Below, piece by piece: positions 1-7,095 of a DNA stretch of 14,369 nucleotides (position 1 is the stretch's first letter; every line of letters starts with the position of its first letter). The notes below the pieces were generated by a model. That model did not search any database. It saw only the letters and a program-made list of their open reading frames with translations, and was not told where the DNA came from. Origin of the DNA: Rhodospirillaceae bacterium (GTDB taxonomy: Bacteria; Pseudomonadota; Alphaproteobacteria; MPNO01; UBA2964); assembly GCA_018660305.1 (NCBI GenBank), contig JABJKO010000282.1, forward strand, positions 1 through 14,369. Direction: 5' to 3'. The position numbers were made by a program, and so were the translations under genes.

Positions 1-435
1 GGCGATCTGATCGAAGCCGGGGCGCTTCGCATAAGGCCCGGTCTGGCCGAACCCGGAAATGCTGGCGAGGATGATGCGCGGGTTGACTGCCTTCAGCGCC
101 GCATAATCGATGCCGAGGCGGGTCTTTACGTCGGGTCGGAAATTCTCCACCACCACATCCACCGTCGCCGCCAGCTTCAGAAAGATTTCCAGACCCTCGG
201 GCTCCTTGAGGTTGATGGTCAGGGCGCGCTTGTTGCGGTGCAGATTCTGAAAATCCGCCGTGTGACGCGGCGATCCCACCGAGCCGTCCGGATCGATGGC
301 GCCGGGTGGTTCGATCTTGATCACATCGGCGCCCCAATCGGCGAGCTGGCGCACCGCCGTCGGCCCCGAACGGGCGCGGGTGAGATCGAGGACCCTGACG
401 TGGTCCAGTGCGGTGGAAGCGGGATGGTGCGGCAT
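1..435 (-). CDS. Class III CoA-transferase (CaiB/BaiF family), N-terminal part only
   Basis: This is the first 145 codons of a CoA-transferase gene; the rest lies beyond the left edge. Translated from the ATG at 433-435, the protein opens MPHHPASTALDHVRVLDLTR. It then shows LADWGADVIKIEPP, LHRNKRALTINLK, VVENFRPDV and ISGFGQTGP, the expected order of conserved blocks at the N-terminus of formyl-CoA transferase-like family III enzymes. These enzymes move CoA between organic acids through an aspartyl-CoA intermediate; the catalytic Asp would lie past the edge, so activity cannot be judged. The start is 25 bp after the tctA stop, with a GGAAAAAG stretch upstream as a loose ribosome site, so it is probably the last known gene of the tctCBA operon. 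By inference it activates the acid imported by TctABC. The acid itself cannot be told from this fragment. Confidence 0.9.
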   Translation of the reverse strand, partial: MPHHPASTALDHVRVLDLTRARSGPTAVRQLADWGADVIKIEPPGAIDPDGSVGSPRHTADFQNLHRNKRALTINLKEPEGLEIFLKLAATVDVVVENFRPDVKTRLGIDYAALKAVNPRIILASISGFGQTGPYAKRPGFDQIA

Positions 436-460
436 GGTCTGGTTCTTTTTCCGGGGTTGG

Positions 461-1981
461 TCAGTCGCCCCGTTCCAAGGGAACGTCGGGCCGTTTGCGG
501 GCGGTCATTCTGCCAACCGCGCGGGTGACGGTCGACCAGAACAGCCCCATGATTGTCAGGACGAAGAACATGACGACGATGGGGCTTTCGAGGAGGCGAA
601 ACCAGTTGTTGTCGTACAGGATCATCGATTGGGACAGGGATTCTTCCACCAGTTTCCCCAGGATCAGCCCCATCACCAGCGGCGCCGGGCCAAAGCCATG
701 GCGGTTCATCAGGAAGCCCACAAAACCGGCGATCAGCATCACCCAGACATCGAATACCGATGAGCTGAAGGAATAGGCGCCAACCACGGAGAACACGAAG
801 ACCGATGGCCACAAAAGGGTGCGCGGAATCAGGGTAATACGTGAAAATACCTTGGCGCCGCCCAGCCCGATGGCGAAAAAGGCAAAGTTCGCCAGCAGCA
901 TGGCGAAGAAGATCGCATAGATGAAATGCGGCGTCTCATTGAGCATGTGGGGCCCCGGCCTGAGCCCGTGCATGATGAAGGCGGCGAGAATCACCGCCGT
1001 GGTTCCGCTTCCCGGAATACCCAGTGCGAGTGTCGGCACCATGGCGCCGCCGGCGGCCGCGTTATTGGCGGCTTCCGGCCCCGCGATTCCCTCGATGGCG
1101 CCCTTGCCGAACTCTTCCTTGTTTTTGGACCAGCGCTTGGCCTCGTTGTAGCCCATGATGGCGGCGACGGTGGATCCCTCCGCCGGCAGGATACCGATGA
1201 ACGTTCCCAGCCCGCAGGACCGCAGCACGGTCCATCTGATTTTGCGGAAATCCTCCCGTGACGGCAGCTTGATCACCACCGAACTGATCCGCTCCAGCGT
1301 CGTATTCAGACTTTGCGACTGGGACAGCAATTCTCCCATGGCGAAAAGTCCGATCAGGACCGGCACGAAATGGATGCCGTCGCTGAGCTCCGGAATACCG
1401 AACGTAAAACGCTCGACGCCGGTGGTCAGATGGATGCCGGCGGTGCCGATGAGCACGCCGATGGCGCCGGCTATCAGATTGCGGATTGACGATTTTCCCG
1501 AAATAGCCGCCAGCATGGAAAGCGCGAAGACCGCCAGGGCAAAATATTCCGGTGGCTTGAATTGAAGCGCGACCTTGGCCAGCAATGGCGTGGCGATCAG
1601 AAAAATGATCAGGCTGAAGATACCGCCGGTGACCGAGCTGACCGCCGCGATGCCCAGCGCGCGGCCGGCTTCCCCGCGTTTCGCCATGGGATAGCCGTCA
1701 AAGGCGGTGGCGACGGCGGGTGGGGCGCCGGGCGCGTTGATCAGGATGGCGGTGATCGAGCCCCCGAAGGTGCCGGCGCAGTACAGCGCGGCCAGCATGG
1801 AGATGGCCTGCACCGGCTCCAGCCCGACCGTGAAGGGTAGCAGCAGCGCGACCGCCATGGGCGAGGACAGGCCGGGCAGGGCACCGACCATGACGCCGAT
1901 CAGCACGCCGCAGAAAATCAGGAAAATATTGTAGGGGTCGGCAATCAGCGATAACCCCTGGAGCATGGCGTCGATTGGCAT
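461..1981 (-). CDS. tctA: Tripartite tricarboxylate transporter large permease TctA
   Basis: The large membrane subunit (506 aa, normal length for the family) of a TTT transporter, a secondary carrier fed by a periplasmic binding protein. The N-terminal half carries GALPGLSSPMAVALLLPFT at about residue 33, then GTFGGSITAILINAPGAPPA and DGYPMAKRGEAGRALG. The second half repeats the theme with GILPAEGSTVAAIMGYNEAK and LALGIPGSGTTAVILAAF. Both are the conserved TctA signature regions, set among many hydrophobic segments. The ATG start lies 3 bp after the tctB stop, and an AGGA in the last codons of tctB is placed 6 nt upstream, so the two are probably translationally coupled. It works with TctB and TctC encoded just upstream. 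The substrate cannot be read from sequence; known TTT systems carry citrate and other di- or tricarboxylates, terephthalate and related acids. Confidence 0.95.
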   Translation of the reverse strand: MPIDAMLQGLSLIADPYNIFLIFCGVLIGVMVGALPGLSSPMAVALLLPFTVGLEPVQAISMLAALYCAGTFGGSITAILINAPGAPPAVATAFDGYPMAKRGEAGRALGIAAVSSVTGGIFSLIIFLIATPLLAKVALQFKPPEYFALAVFALSMLAAISGKSSIRNLIAGAIGVLIGTAGIHLTTGVERFTFGIPELSDGIHFVPVLIGLFAMGELLSQSQSLNTTLERISSVVIKLPSREDFRKIRWTVLRSCGLGTFIGILPAEGSTVAAIMGYNEAKRWSKNKEEFGKGAIEGIAGPEAANNAAAGGAMVPTLALGIPGSGTTAVILAAFIMHGLRPGPHMLNETPHFIYAIFFAMLLANFAFFAIGLGGAKVFSRITLIPRTLLWPSVFVFSVVGAYSFSSSVFDVWVMLIAGFVGFLMNRHGFGPAPLVMGLILGKLVEESLSQSMILYDNNWFRLLESPIVVMFFVLTIMGLFWSTVTRAVGRMTARKRPDVPLERGD

Positions 1982-1984
1982 GGG

Positions 1985-2530
1985 TTATCCTATGGTTGGC
2001 CCCCAGAGGCCGGGTTCGAAATAAACCTTGAGTACCTGGGTGAACAGGATGGCGACTGTTGTCGGGAACAAAACGACATAAGGGATCAATACCTTCCAGC
2101 GACGCTCACCCCAGAGCAGGGGCAACAGCACGCAGCCGAGGATGGTGGCGATCAATGTACCAAACAGCGGGATGGTGGCGACAATCGAGGCCAGCAGCGC
2201 CCCTGTAACAAAGGAAATCGGTTTAATCCGGTCGCTGCGATCCTTGTCGATGGAATCCTCTTTCTGCCGCTGGGACAGATGCTCGAAGGGAAGCACCAGG
2301 CTGAGGATAACGATGGTCCAGATCAGCAGGCGGGGAAACCATTCCGGCCCGATATTCTGCGACAGGAGCTGGGAGACCTCGTCGAACGATGTGGTGACAT
2401 AGTAAAGCGTACCGCACGCCGCGAAGATCAGCAGGGTCAGTACGAGATCCGTGCGATGAACGAACGGGGAGGCGGAAGTTGCCTTCCGCCCCGCCTCGTC
2501 CGCCCCCGTATTGGATACGGGATCAGCCAT
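1985..2530 (-). CDS. tctB: Tripartite tricarboxylate transporter small permease TctB
   Basis: Small membrane subunit of the TTT transporter, 181 aa. After a polar N-terminus of about 28 residues come four hydrophobic segments: near residues 29-47 (LVLTLLIFAACGTLYYVTT), 67-83 (WFPRLLIWTIVILSLVL), 105-141 (TGALLASIVATIPLFGTL onward) and 147-165 (LIPYVVLFPTTVAILFTQV). This is the usual four-helix TctB layout. The GPEWFPRLL block after helix 1 and the LLWGERRW-type loop before the last helix match family habits. TctB proteins are poorly conserved, so the call rests equally on the position between tctC (26 bp upstream) and tctA (3 bp downstream). The ATG at 2528-2530 has only a weak ribosome site (GGTAAG about 9 nt away). 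Confidence 0.92.
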   Translation of the reverse strand: MADPVSNTGADEAGRKATSASPFVHRTDLVLTLLIFAACGTLYYVTTSFDEVSQLLSQNIGPEWFPRLLIWTIVILSLVLPFEHLSQRQKEDSIDKDRSDRIKPISFVTGALLASIVATIPLFGTLIATILGCVLLPLLWGERRWKVLIPYVVLFPTTVAILFTQVLKVYFEPGLWGPTIG

Positions 2531-2556
2531 ATGGGCTACTTACCAACCGTTCTGGC

Positions 2557-3552
2557 TTATTTCTTCTTCTTTTTTAGAAGCCCAAGCTCCTTCAGGGCCG
2601 CCCGTGCCGTCTCGTATTCCTGGCGGATCTGCTTGGTCCAGACGTCATGCCCGGCGACGCTTTCCTCAACCGAAAGCCCGGCACTCTGGAGATAGTTGGC
2701 GAATACCTTGTGCTTCATGGCCTTGACCAGACTCTTGGACAGCTTCTTTACACGATCCATGGGGGTGCCCTTGAGGACCCAGTAACCGCGCGTGGTCGAT
2801 GTCGCAACCTTGTAACCGCTCTCATAGGTGGTTGGCACCTTGGAGAAGTCCTTGAGGCGCTTCTTCGACATCACCGCTAGGGCGCGGAAACTGCCGTCCC
2901 GTACCTGCTCACCGGCCTCCGAAACGTTGGGAAGCGTGGCGTCGATGGCGCCGGACAGCAGCGCCTGAATCATCTGGGCGCCGGAGCCGAACGGGATGAC
3001 CTTGAATTTGATGCCGGCCGCCTTGGCGAAGGTGGCGAGCCCGATATGCTCGGTGCCGCCAATTTGCGCGACGCCCCAGTTCAGGGGTTTATTCTTAGAA
3101 GCGGCGACCAGATCGGCAAGGGTATTGTATTTGCCTTTGCCGGACACTGTGATGAAGGTGGGGTCGTCCATCGCTCTTGCGACACCGATGACATCATCGA
3201 TGGTCAAGGACGATTTGCCGCGGGCGATGGTGTAGAGATGGGTCTGGGTAAGTGCCAGCAGCGTATAGCCGTCGCGCGGTTTGGATTTGGCGTAGGCATG
3301 GGCCTTGGCGCCCGACCCGCCGCGTTTGCTGACAACCTGCATATCGGTTTTCAGATTACGGCGTGAACGGATCATCATCATCCGGGCGGTGACATCGGTG
3401 CCGCCGCCATATTTCGAATGGATCACCACCTGAATGGTCTTTGACGGAAATTTGTCCGCTGCGATCAGCGCGGCGGGTGCAAAAAGAATCGCGGTACCTG
3501 TGGCTATGCCGACCAACGTACGGACGGGCATAGATGCTCGTGAGTTCCTCAT
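2557..3552 (-). CDS. tctC: TctC/Bug-family periplasmic substrate-binding protein
   Basis: Extracytoplasmic receptor of the TTT transporter, 331 aa. I chose the ATG at 3550-3552 because GGGGAG lies 7 nt upstream and it gives a clean signal peptide: MRNSRASMPVRTLVGIATG, then a hydrophobic core ending AALIAADKFP. The open frame continues 26 codons further upstream but that stretch is not signal-like. The mature protein starts with the family pattern KFPSKTIQVVIHSKYGGGTD, then GGSGAKAHAYAKSKPRDGYTL, the two loops that in Bug proteins hold the ligand carboxylate. Later blocks are GGTEHIGLATFAKAAGIKF, FGSGAQMIQALLSGAIDA and YWVLKGTPMD. The second loop lacks the common NRPGAGG wording and reads SKRGGSGA, so it is a divergent member. 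The C-terminus ends in five lysines, unusual for a secreted receptor. It is first in the tctCBA operon and divergent from an SDR gene. Confidence 0.93.
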   Translation of the reverse strand: MRNSRASMPVRTLVGIATGTAILFAPAALIAADKFPSKTIQVVIHSKYGGGTDVTARMMMIRSRRNLKTDMQVVSKRGGSGAKAHAYAKSKPRDGYTLLALTQTHLYTIARGKSSLTIDDVIGVARAMDDPTFITVSGKGKYNTLADLVAASKNKPLNWGVAQIGGTEHIGLATFAKAAGIKFKVIPFGSGAQMIQALLSGAIDATLPNVSEAGEQVRDGSFRALAVMSKKRLKDFSKVPTTYESGYKVATSTTRGYWVLKGTPMDRVKKLSKSLVKAMKHKVFANYLQSAGLSVEESVAGHDVWTKQIRQEYETARAALKELGLLKKKKK

Positions 3553-3756
3553 CGATTTTCTCCCCGCGGGCCTGGCTGAATTTTGAAATTTTTTAATCGA
3601 CGGTGACTGGCGCCGCATCGCCCCGTCCAATATTTTATACTCAACACGTCCCTTTCGAGCGCGTCAAATACAGTTTACCAACAAGACCGCCTTTCTGGTT
3701 ATTCCCAATAAGGAATATCGTCACGTCAATTTCAGTTGATCAGGAGACATGAGAGC
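3553..3756. promoter_or_regulatory. Divergent intergenic control region between tctC and the SDR gene
   Basis: A 204-bp region, more AT-rich than its surroundings, from which both the tctC operon (minus) and the SDR gene (plus) must be transcribed. On the minus strand there is TATAAAAT (3639 to 3632) and a TTGACG (3667 to 3662), but the gap between them is 22 nt, too long for a standard sigma-70 pair, so the promoter is not firmly placed. On the plus strand TTTACC (3674-3679) is a possible -35 without a convincing -10. The 18-bp inverted repeat at 3700-3717 is listed separately. Confidence 0.6.
3700..3717. promoter_or_regulatory. Inverted repeat, candidate operator
   Basis: TATTCC and GGAATA form perfect 6-bp arms around a 6-nt spacer (CAATAA), ending 39 bp before the SDR start codon. 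The size and symmetry fit the site of a dimeric regulator such as an IclR-, LysR- or GntR-type protein, but no regulator gene is in the window and the family cannot be named. It is placed to act on the SDR promoter and perhaps on the tctC promoter. Confidence 0.45.
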
Positions 3757-4500
3757 ATGAGCGAAGCACGGCGTACGGCGTTGATCACCGGTTCCGGGCG
3801 CAATATCGGACGCGCAATCGCACTTTCCTTGGCGGCCGATGGCCTCAACGTCATCATCAACGGATCGACCCGCCGCGAATTGTGCGAACCGGTTGCGGAG
3901 GAAGCGCGGGCGCTTGGCGTGGACGCGTCGGTGATCATGGCCAATGTGGCGGACAAGGACGATCTGGCGCGCATGGCGGATTCCGCGCTGGAACAGTTTG
4001 GCGCCGTCGATGTGCTGGTGACCAATGCCGCCATCCGGCCGAAGAAACCGTTTCTTGAAATCAGCGAGGCGGACTGGGACCTGGTGTTCGATACCAATCT
4101 CAAATCCATGTTCCGCCTCAGCCAGGCGTTCCTGCCCGGCATGATCGACAAGGGATGGGGCCGGGTGATCGGGTTTACCGGTATGAATGCCATCAAGGGC
4201 CATGACCTTCGCGGCCACGGCTCGGCGGTCAAGCACGGCGTCTGGGGTCTGGTGAAATCCATGGCCGCCGAATTCGGTGCGCAAGGCGTCACCGTCAACG
4301 CCATTTCACCGGGTCCGATCCTGGGCGACCGCGACACCCAGGAAAAAACCGATCAAATCGCCGGCGACCTCAAATACATACCCGTTGGCCGGCTGGGGGC
4401 CCCCGATGAGGTCGCCGCGGTCGCCTCCATGCTCGCATCCGAGCGCGGTGGCTTCGTCAACGGGCAGATGATACAGGTCAATGGCGGTGCTGCCATGTAA
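3757..4500 (+). CDS. SDR-family protein lacking the catalytic Ser/Tyr
   Basis: A 247-aa classical-size short-chain dehydrogenase/reductase relative. The ATG at 3757 is preferred: AGGAG lies 10 nt upstream and the protein then begins MSEARRTALITGSGRNIGRA, with the nucleotide-binding glycine motif at residues 11-18. TNAAI (89-93) stands for the usual NNAG, and Asn114 of the tetrad is present. The active-site segment is GFTGMNAIKGHDLRGHG, then SAVKHGVWGLVKSMAAEFG. Counting back from Lys159, the catalytic Tyr position (155) is Gly and the Ser position (142) is Gly as well. The later PGPI, GRLGAPDEVA and VNGG blocks are typical of FabG-like SDRs. The fold is therefore intact, but ordinary SDR chemistry looks impossible unless His154 or His149 substitutes. 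It is transcribed divergently from tctC and probably belongs to the same pathway. Its substrate is unknown. Confidence 0.9.
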   Translation: MSEARRTALITGSGRNIGRAIALSLAADGLNVIINGSTRRELCEPVAEEARALGVDASVIMANVADKDDLARMADSALEQFGAVDVLVTNAAIRPKKPFLEISEADWDLVFDTNLKSMFRLSQAFLPGMIDKGWGRVIGFTGMNAIKGHDLRGHGSAVKHGVWGLVKSMAAEFGAQGVTVNAISPGPILGDRDTQEKTDQIAGDLKYIPVGRLGAPDEVAAVASMLASERGGFVNGQMIQVNGGAAM

Positions 4501-4509
4501 CGGGACCCA

Positions 4510-4553
4510 TGTCCGGCCGGGCCAGGGGAAAATCGTTATGGAGAGGCCGGATA
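4510..4553. terminator. Possible hairpin between convergent genes
   Basis: TCCGGCC (4512-4518) pairs with GGCCGGA (4545-4551). The stem can lengthen by a G-U and a T-A pair to about 9 bp around a 26-nt loop. It lies in the 73-bp gap between the convergent SDR and moaE genes. There is no T-run on either side and the loop is long, so this is a weak terminator candidate. Confidence 0.25.
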
Positions 4554-4573
4554 GGTAAGGGGACGGCCCACCC

Positions 4574-5026
4574 TTAATTCTTCTCCCAGCGCTCGGCGGC
4601 CTTGTCATCCTCGTCGCGGGCAGTGACCCATTTTTCGCCGGATTCCATGTCTTCCAGCTTCCAGAACGGGGCCTTGGTCTTGAGCCAGTCGATCAGGAAC
4701 TGGCAGCTTTCAAGGGAGGCTTCGCGGTGCGCCGACGCGGTTGCCACCAAAACGATGCGGTCGCCCGGCAGCAGCTTGCCATAGCGATGGATGATCAGGA
4801 CTTCCTGAAGCGGCCAACGCTGACGCGCCTCGGCTTCCAGGCCTTCAAGCTGACGCTCGGTCATACCGGGATAATGTTCCAGCGTCATGGAGGTGATTTT
4901 TTTGTCGTCGGCAAGGTCGCGGACCAGCCCGACGAAACAGGCGAGCCCGCCAACCTGGACGTTGCCCTCGGTCAGACGGCCGATTTCGGCGCCGACATCA
5001 AAATCCTCTCTCTGGACTCTGATCAC
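4574..5026 (-). CDS. moaE: Molybdopterin synthase catalytic subunit MoaE
   Basis: Large subunit of molybdopterin synthase (150 aa, family length). With thiocarboxylated MoaD it puts the two dithiolene sulfurs into cyclic pyranopterin monophosphate. Visible marks are FVGLVRD (Arg36), LEHYPGMTE (49-57), IIHRYGKLLPGD (78-89), VATASAHREA (94-103) and LKTKAPFWKLE (115-125). Lys116 and Lys123 are seven apart, as are the two active-site lysines of the E. coli enzyme (Lys119 and Lys126). The start is a GTG at 5024-5026, 5 bp after the moaD stop, with an AAAGGCG stretch just upstream; there is no better ATG. It is the last gene of the minus-strand cluster and faces the SDR gene tail to tail. Confidence 0.96.
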   Translation of the reverse strand: MIRVQREDFDVGAEIGRLTEGNVQVGGLACFVGLVRDLADDKKITSMTLEHYPGMTERQLEGLEAEARQRWPLQEVLIIHRYGKLLPGDRIVLVATASAHREASLESCQFLIDWLKTKAPFWKLEDMESGEKWVTARDEDDKAAERWEKN

Positions 5027-5031
5027 CGCCT

Positions 5032-5283
5032 TTACCCCCCCGTCATGGGTGGAAACAGGGCAACCTCGTCACCAGTGTGAATTGCGGTATCGAGTTCGGC
5101 CATTTCCTGATTAACCGCGACCCGTATGGCTGACAGATCCCCGAACGCCTCGGAATAGGTGCCACCGCGTTCGTGCAGCCAGCTGATCAGTGTTTGCACA
5201 TCCGTGACCTCGGCTGGCAGCTCGATTTCCTCGCCACTGACGCCGACTTTGGAGCGCACCCAGCCAAAATAGAGAACCTGCAT
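5032..5283 (-). CDS. moaD: Molybdopterin synthase sulfur-carrier subunit MoaD
   Basis: Small ubiquitin-like subunit of molybdopterin synthase, 83 aa. It starts MQVLYFGWVRSKVG and ends DEVALFPPMTGG. The terminal Gly-Gly is the residue pair that an MoeB/ThiF-type enzyme adenylates and that then carries the thiocarboxylate; no such enzyme is encoded in the window. The ATG at 5281-5283 shares its A with the TGA of moeA, and GAGGTGAG sits just upstream, so coupling to moeA translation is likely. A TTG one codon earlier is possible but less favoured. moaE follows 5 bp after the stop, which supports balanced production of the two subunits. Confidence 0.95.
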   Translation of the reverse strand: MQVLYFGWVRSKVGVSGEEIELPAEVTDVQTLISWLHERGGTYSEAFGDLSAIRVAVNQEMAELDTAIHTGDEVALFPPMTGG

Positions 5284-6536
5284 CAACTCACCTCACTAAA
5301 CGGCAGAAAGTCTACCATGGTGCCGGGCTTCAGGTCGGTCAACTCTTCGGGAAGTTCCACCAGACCGTCGGCCGCGACCATGGACGACAATATACCCGCG
5401 CCATCGCGGGGGAACTTACGGGCGCATAAAACGCCATCCGGCCCCGGCACCAGCATTGTGCGCAGCCATTCCCGCCGGCTGGGCTTCTTTTTGTACGAAA
5501 AATCCACGGGGACGCGGAAGAAAGCCGGTTCTATGTCGGTACAGCCGCCGAGCAAGAGCAGCGCCGGCCGGGCAAAACGCATGAAGGTGACCATGACGGC
5601 CACCGGATTGCCGGGCAGCCCGATAAATGGCACGGATCCAATCTGGCCTAGCGCGATGGGGCGCCCCGGCCGGATGGCCAGACGCCAGAAATGGATGTTT
5701 CCCAGCGCCTCGATGGCGCCGCGAACATGGTCTTCCTCGCCGGCGGAGACCCCCGCGGACGTCATAATCACGTCGTGATCCTCGGCCGCGCCGGCGAGAG
5801 CGTCGCGTATGGTGTCGTAATCATCTTCAAGGATGCCCAGATCGTGGACCTCACAGCCGAGCCGTTCCAAAAGGGCGGCGATGGAATATCGGTTGGAATC
5901 GAAGATTCCGCCCGCCGGCAGGTCGCCGCCAATGTCATGGACTTCGTCGCCCGTTGAAAAGAGGGCGATCCGCAGGCGTCCATAGACCGACAGGGAGTCG
6001 CGGCCCACCGATGCGGTGAGGCCCAAATCCTGGGGTTTCAGCCGGCGGCCCCGTGTCAGGATAGTGTTGCCTTTTTCGATATCCTCGCCGGCGAAGCGCC
6101 GGTTGGCGCCTTGCTTGATGCCGGCCGGGATAAGAACGTTATCGTCCTCCGTGCGGCAATCCTCCTGCATCAGAACCGTGTCGGTACCGGCCGGCATGGG
6201 TGCGCCGGTAAATATGCGATAGGCCTCGCCGCGTATTGCCGTCCGGTCCAGCGGATGACCGGCGGTCACGCGTCCGGCGACCGGCAGGCGGGTCTCGCCG
6301 TCCGGCTGAAGGTCATCGAAGCAGACCGCGAAACCGTCGACCGCGGCATTGTCATGGGGCGGTACGGCACGTTCGGAAACTACATCCTCGGCCAGAATGC
6401 GGCCGCTGGCCTCGCGCAGGGGAACTGTCTCGGGCTCGGCAATCACCGACAGCCGCTGGCGCAAGGTCTCAAGGGCAAGCTCGGTTTTCATCAGAGGATC
6501 GCCAAAGGCGAAACAATCGTCCGATAGCTGTGCCAC
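5283..6536 (-). CDS. moeA: Molybdopterin molybdenumtransferase MoeA
   Basis: Inserts molybdate into adenylylated molybdopterin at the end of molybdenum cofactor synthesis; about 417 aa, usual for the family. I chose the GTG at 6534-6536, which gives MAQLSDDCFAFGDPL, a known style of alphaproteobacterial MoeA N-terminus, and lies 2 bp after the mobB stop. A frame extending 14 codons upstream would run into mobB. Domain marks in order: REASGRILAEDV, VPPHDNAAVDGFAV (the conserved Asp of the S/P-x-D-N-S-A-M-D-G-Y motif region), GEAYRIFTGAPMPAGTD, then the molybdopterin-binding core with FSTGDEV, GGIFDSNRYSIAALL, TSAGVSAGEEDHV and FIGLPGNPVAVMVTF. The C-terminal beta domain follows (about residue 335 on). 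All expected motifs are present. The stop overlaps the moaD start by one base. Confidence 0.95.
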   Translation of the reverse strand: MAQLSDDCFAFGDPLMKTELALETLRQRLSVIAEPETVPLREASGRILAEDVVSERAVPPHDNAAVDGFAVCFDDLQPDGETRLPVAGRVTAGHPLDRTAIRGEAYRIFTGAPMPAGTDTVLMQEDCRTEDDNVLIPAGIKQGANRRFAGEDIEKGNTILTRGRRLKPQDLGLTASVGRDSLSVYGRLRIALFSTGDEVHDIGGDLPAGGIFDSNRYSIAALLERLGCEVHDLGILEDDYDTIRDALAGAAEDHDVIMTSAGVSAGEEDHVRGAIEALGNIHFWRLAIRPGRPIALGQIGSVPFIGLPGNPVAVMVTFMRFARPALLLLGGCTDIEPAFFRVPVDFSYKKKPSRREWLRTMLVPGPDGVLCARKFPRDGAGILSSMVAADGLVELPEELTDLKPGTMVDFLPFSEVS

Positions 6537-6538
6537 GA

Positions 6539-7060
6539 TCAGGCCGCCCCGTCCGCTGCCGGCATGGCAATATCGCAATGGCTCAGGATAAAATCCGCGA
6601 TCGCCGGCATGTCATCGAGATCAATCACCGGAACGGCGGCCTTCGGCAACGGCTGGTTGCTTGCCAACGCGACAATATGAGGGTCGTCATGACAGAGAAC
6701 GGGTTTTCCCAACTCGGCGCGATAGATCTCCAGCTTCGGGTGAGGATAGGATCTGAATCCTTCCACCAGGACAAGATCGACCTCGGACATGTGTGAGACC
6801 AGCTCGTCCAGATCGGGTTCCGGACCGCCGCGATTTTCATGCATCAGGGCCCAGCGATTGGCGGCGGACACGAGGACTTCGGTCGCCCCGGCACTACGGT
6901 GAGCGTATGAATCCTTACCCGGCTGGTCGATGTCGAACTGGTGATGGGCGTGTTTGACGGTGGAGACTTGTAGTCCGCGTGCGATCAGTTCAGGCACAAG
7001 GCGGACGACCAGGGTCGTCTTGCCACTGCCGCTCCACCCTGCCAGACCAAATACCTTCAT
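6539..7060 (-). CDS. mobB: Molybdopterin-guanine dinucleotide biosynthesis adaptor MobB
   Basis: A 173-aa P-loop GTPase of the MobB family, which assists formation of the guanine-dinucleotide form of the molybdenum cofactor, probably by helping MobA. The P-loop GWSGSGKTT is at residues 8-16. It is followed by VSTVKHAHHQFDIDQPGKDS and HRSAGATEVL, the characteristic MobB blocks, then VDLVLVEGFR (Walker B-like and the VEGFK/R motif). Start ATG at 7058-7060. It lies 35 bp after pgsA and 2 bp before moeA. Its presence suggests that at least one bis-MGD type enzyme exists in the organism; mobA is not in the window. Confidence 0.94.
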   Translation of the reverse strand: MKVFGLAGWSGSGKTTLVVRLVPELIARGLQVSTVKHAHHQFDIDQPGKDSYAHRSAGATEVLVSAANRWALMHENRGGPEPDLDELVSHMSEVDLVLVEGFRSYPHPKLEIYRAELGKPVLCHDDPHIVALASNQPLPKAAVPVIDLDDMPAIADFILSHCDIAMPAADGAA

Positions 7061-7095
7061 CGTCGCAATCGTTCCGTTTAGCCATGCCGTGCCTG

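Noticed and set aside
3553..3630. N-terminal extension of TctC by 26 codons
   Set aside because: The extension lacks signal-peptide character and crosses the AT-rich control region; the downstream ATG has a good GGGGAG site and a proper signal sequence.
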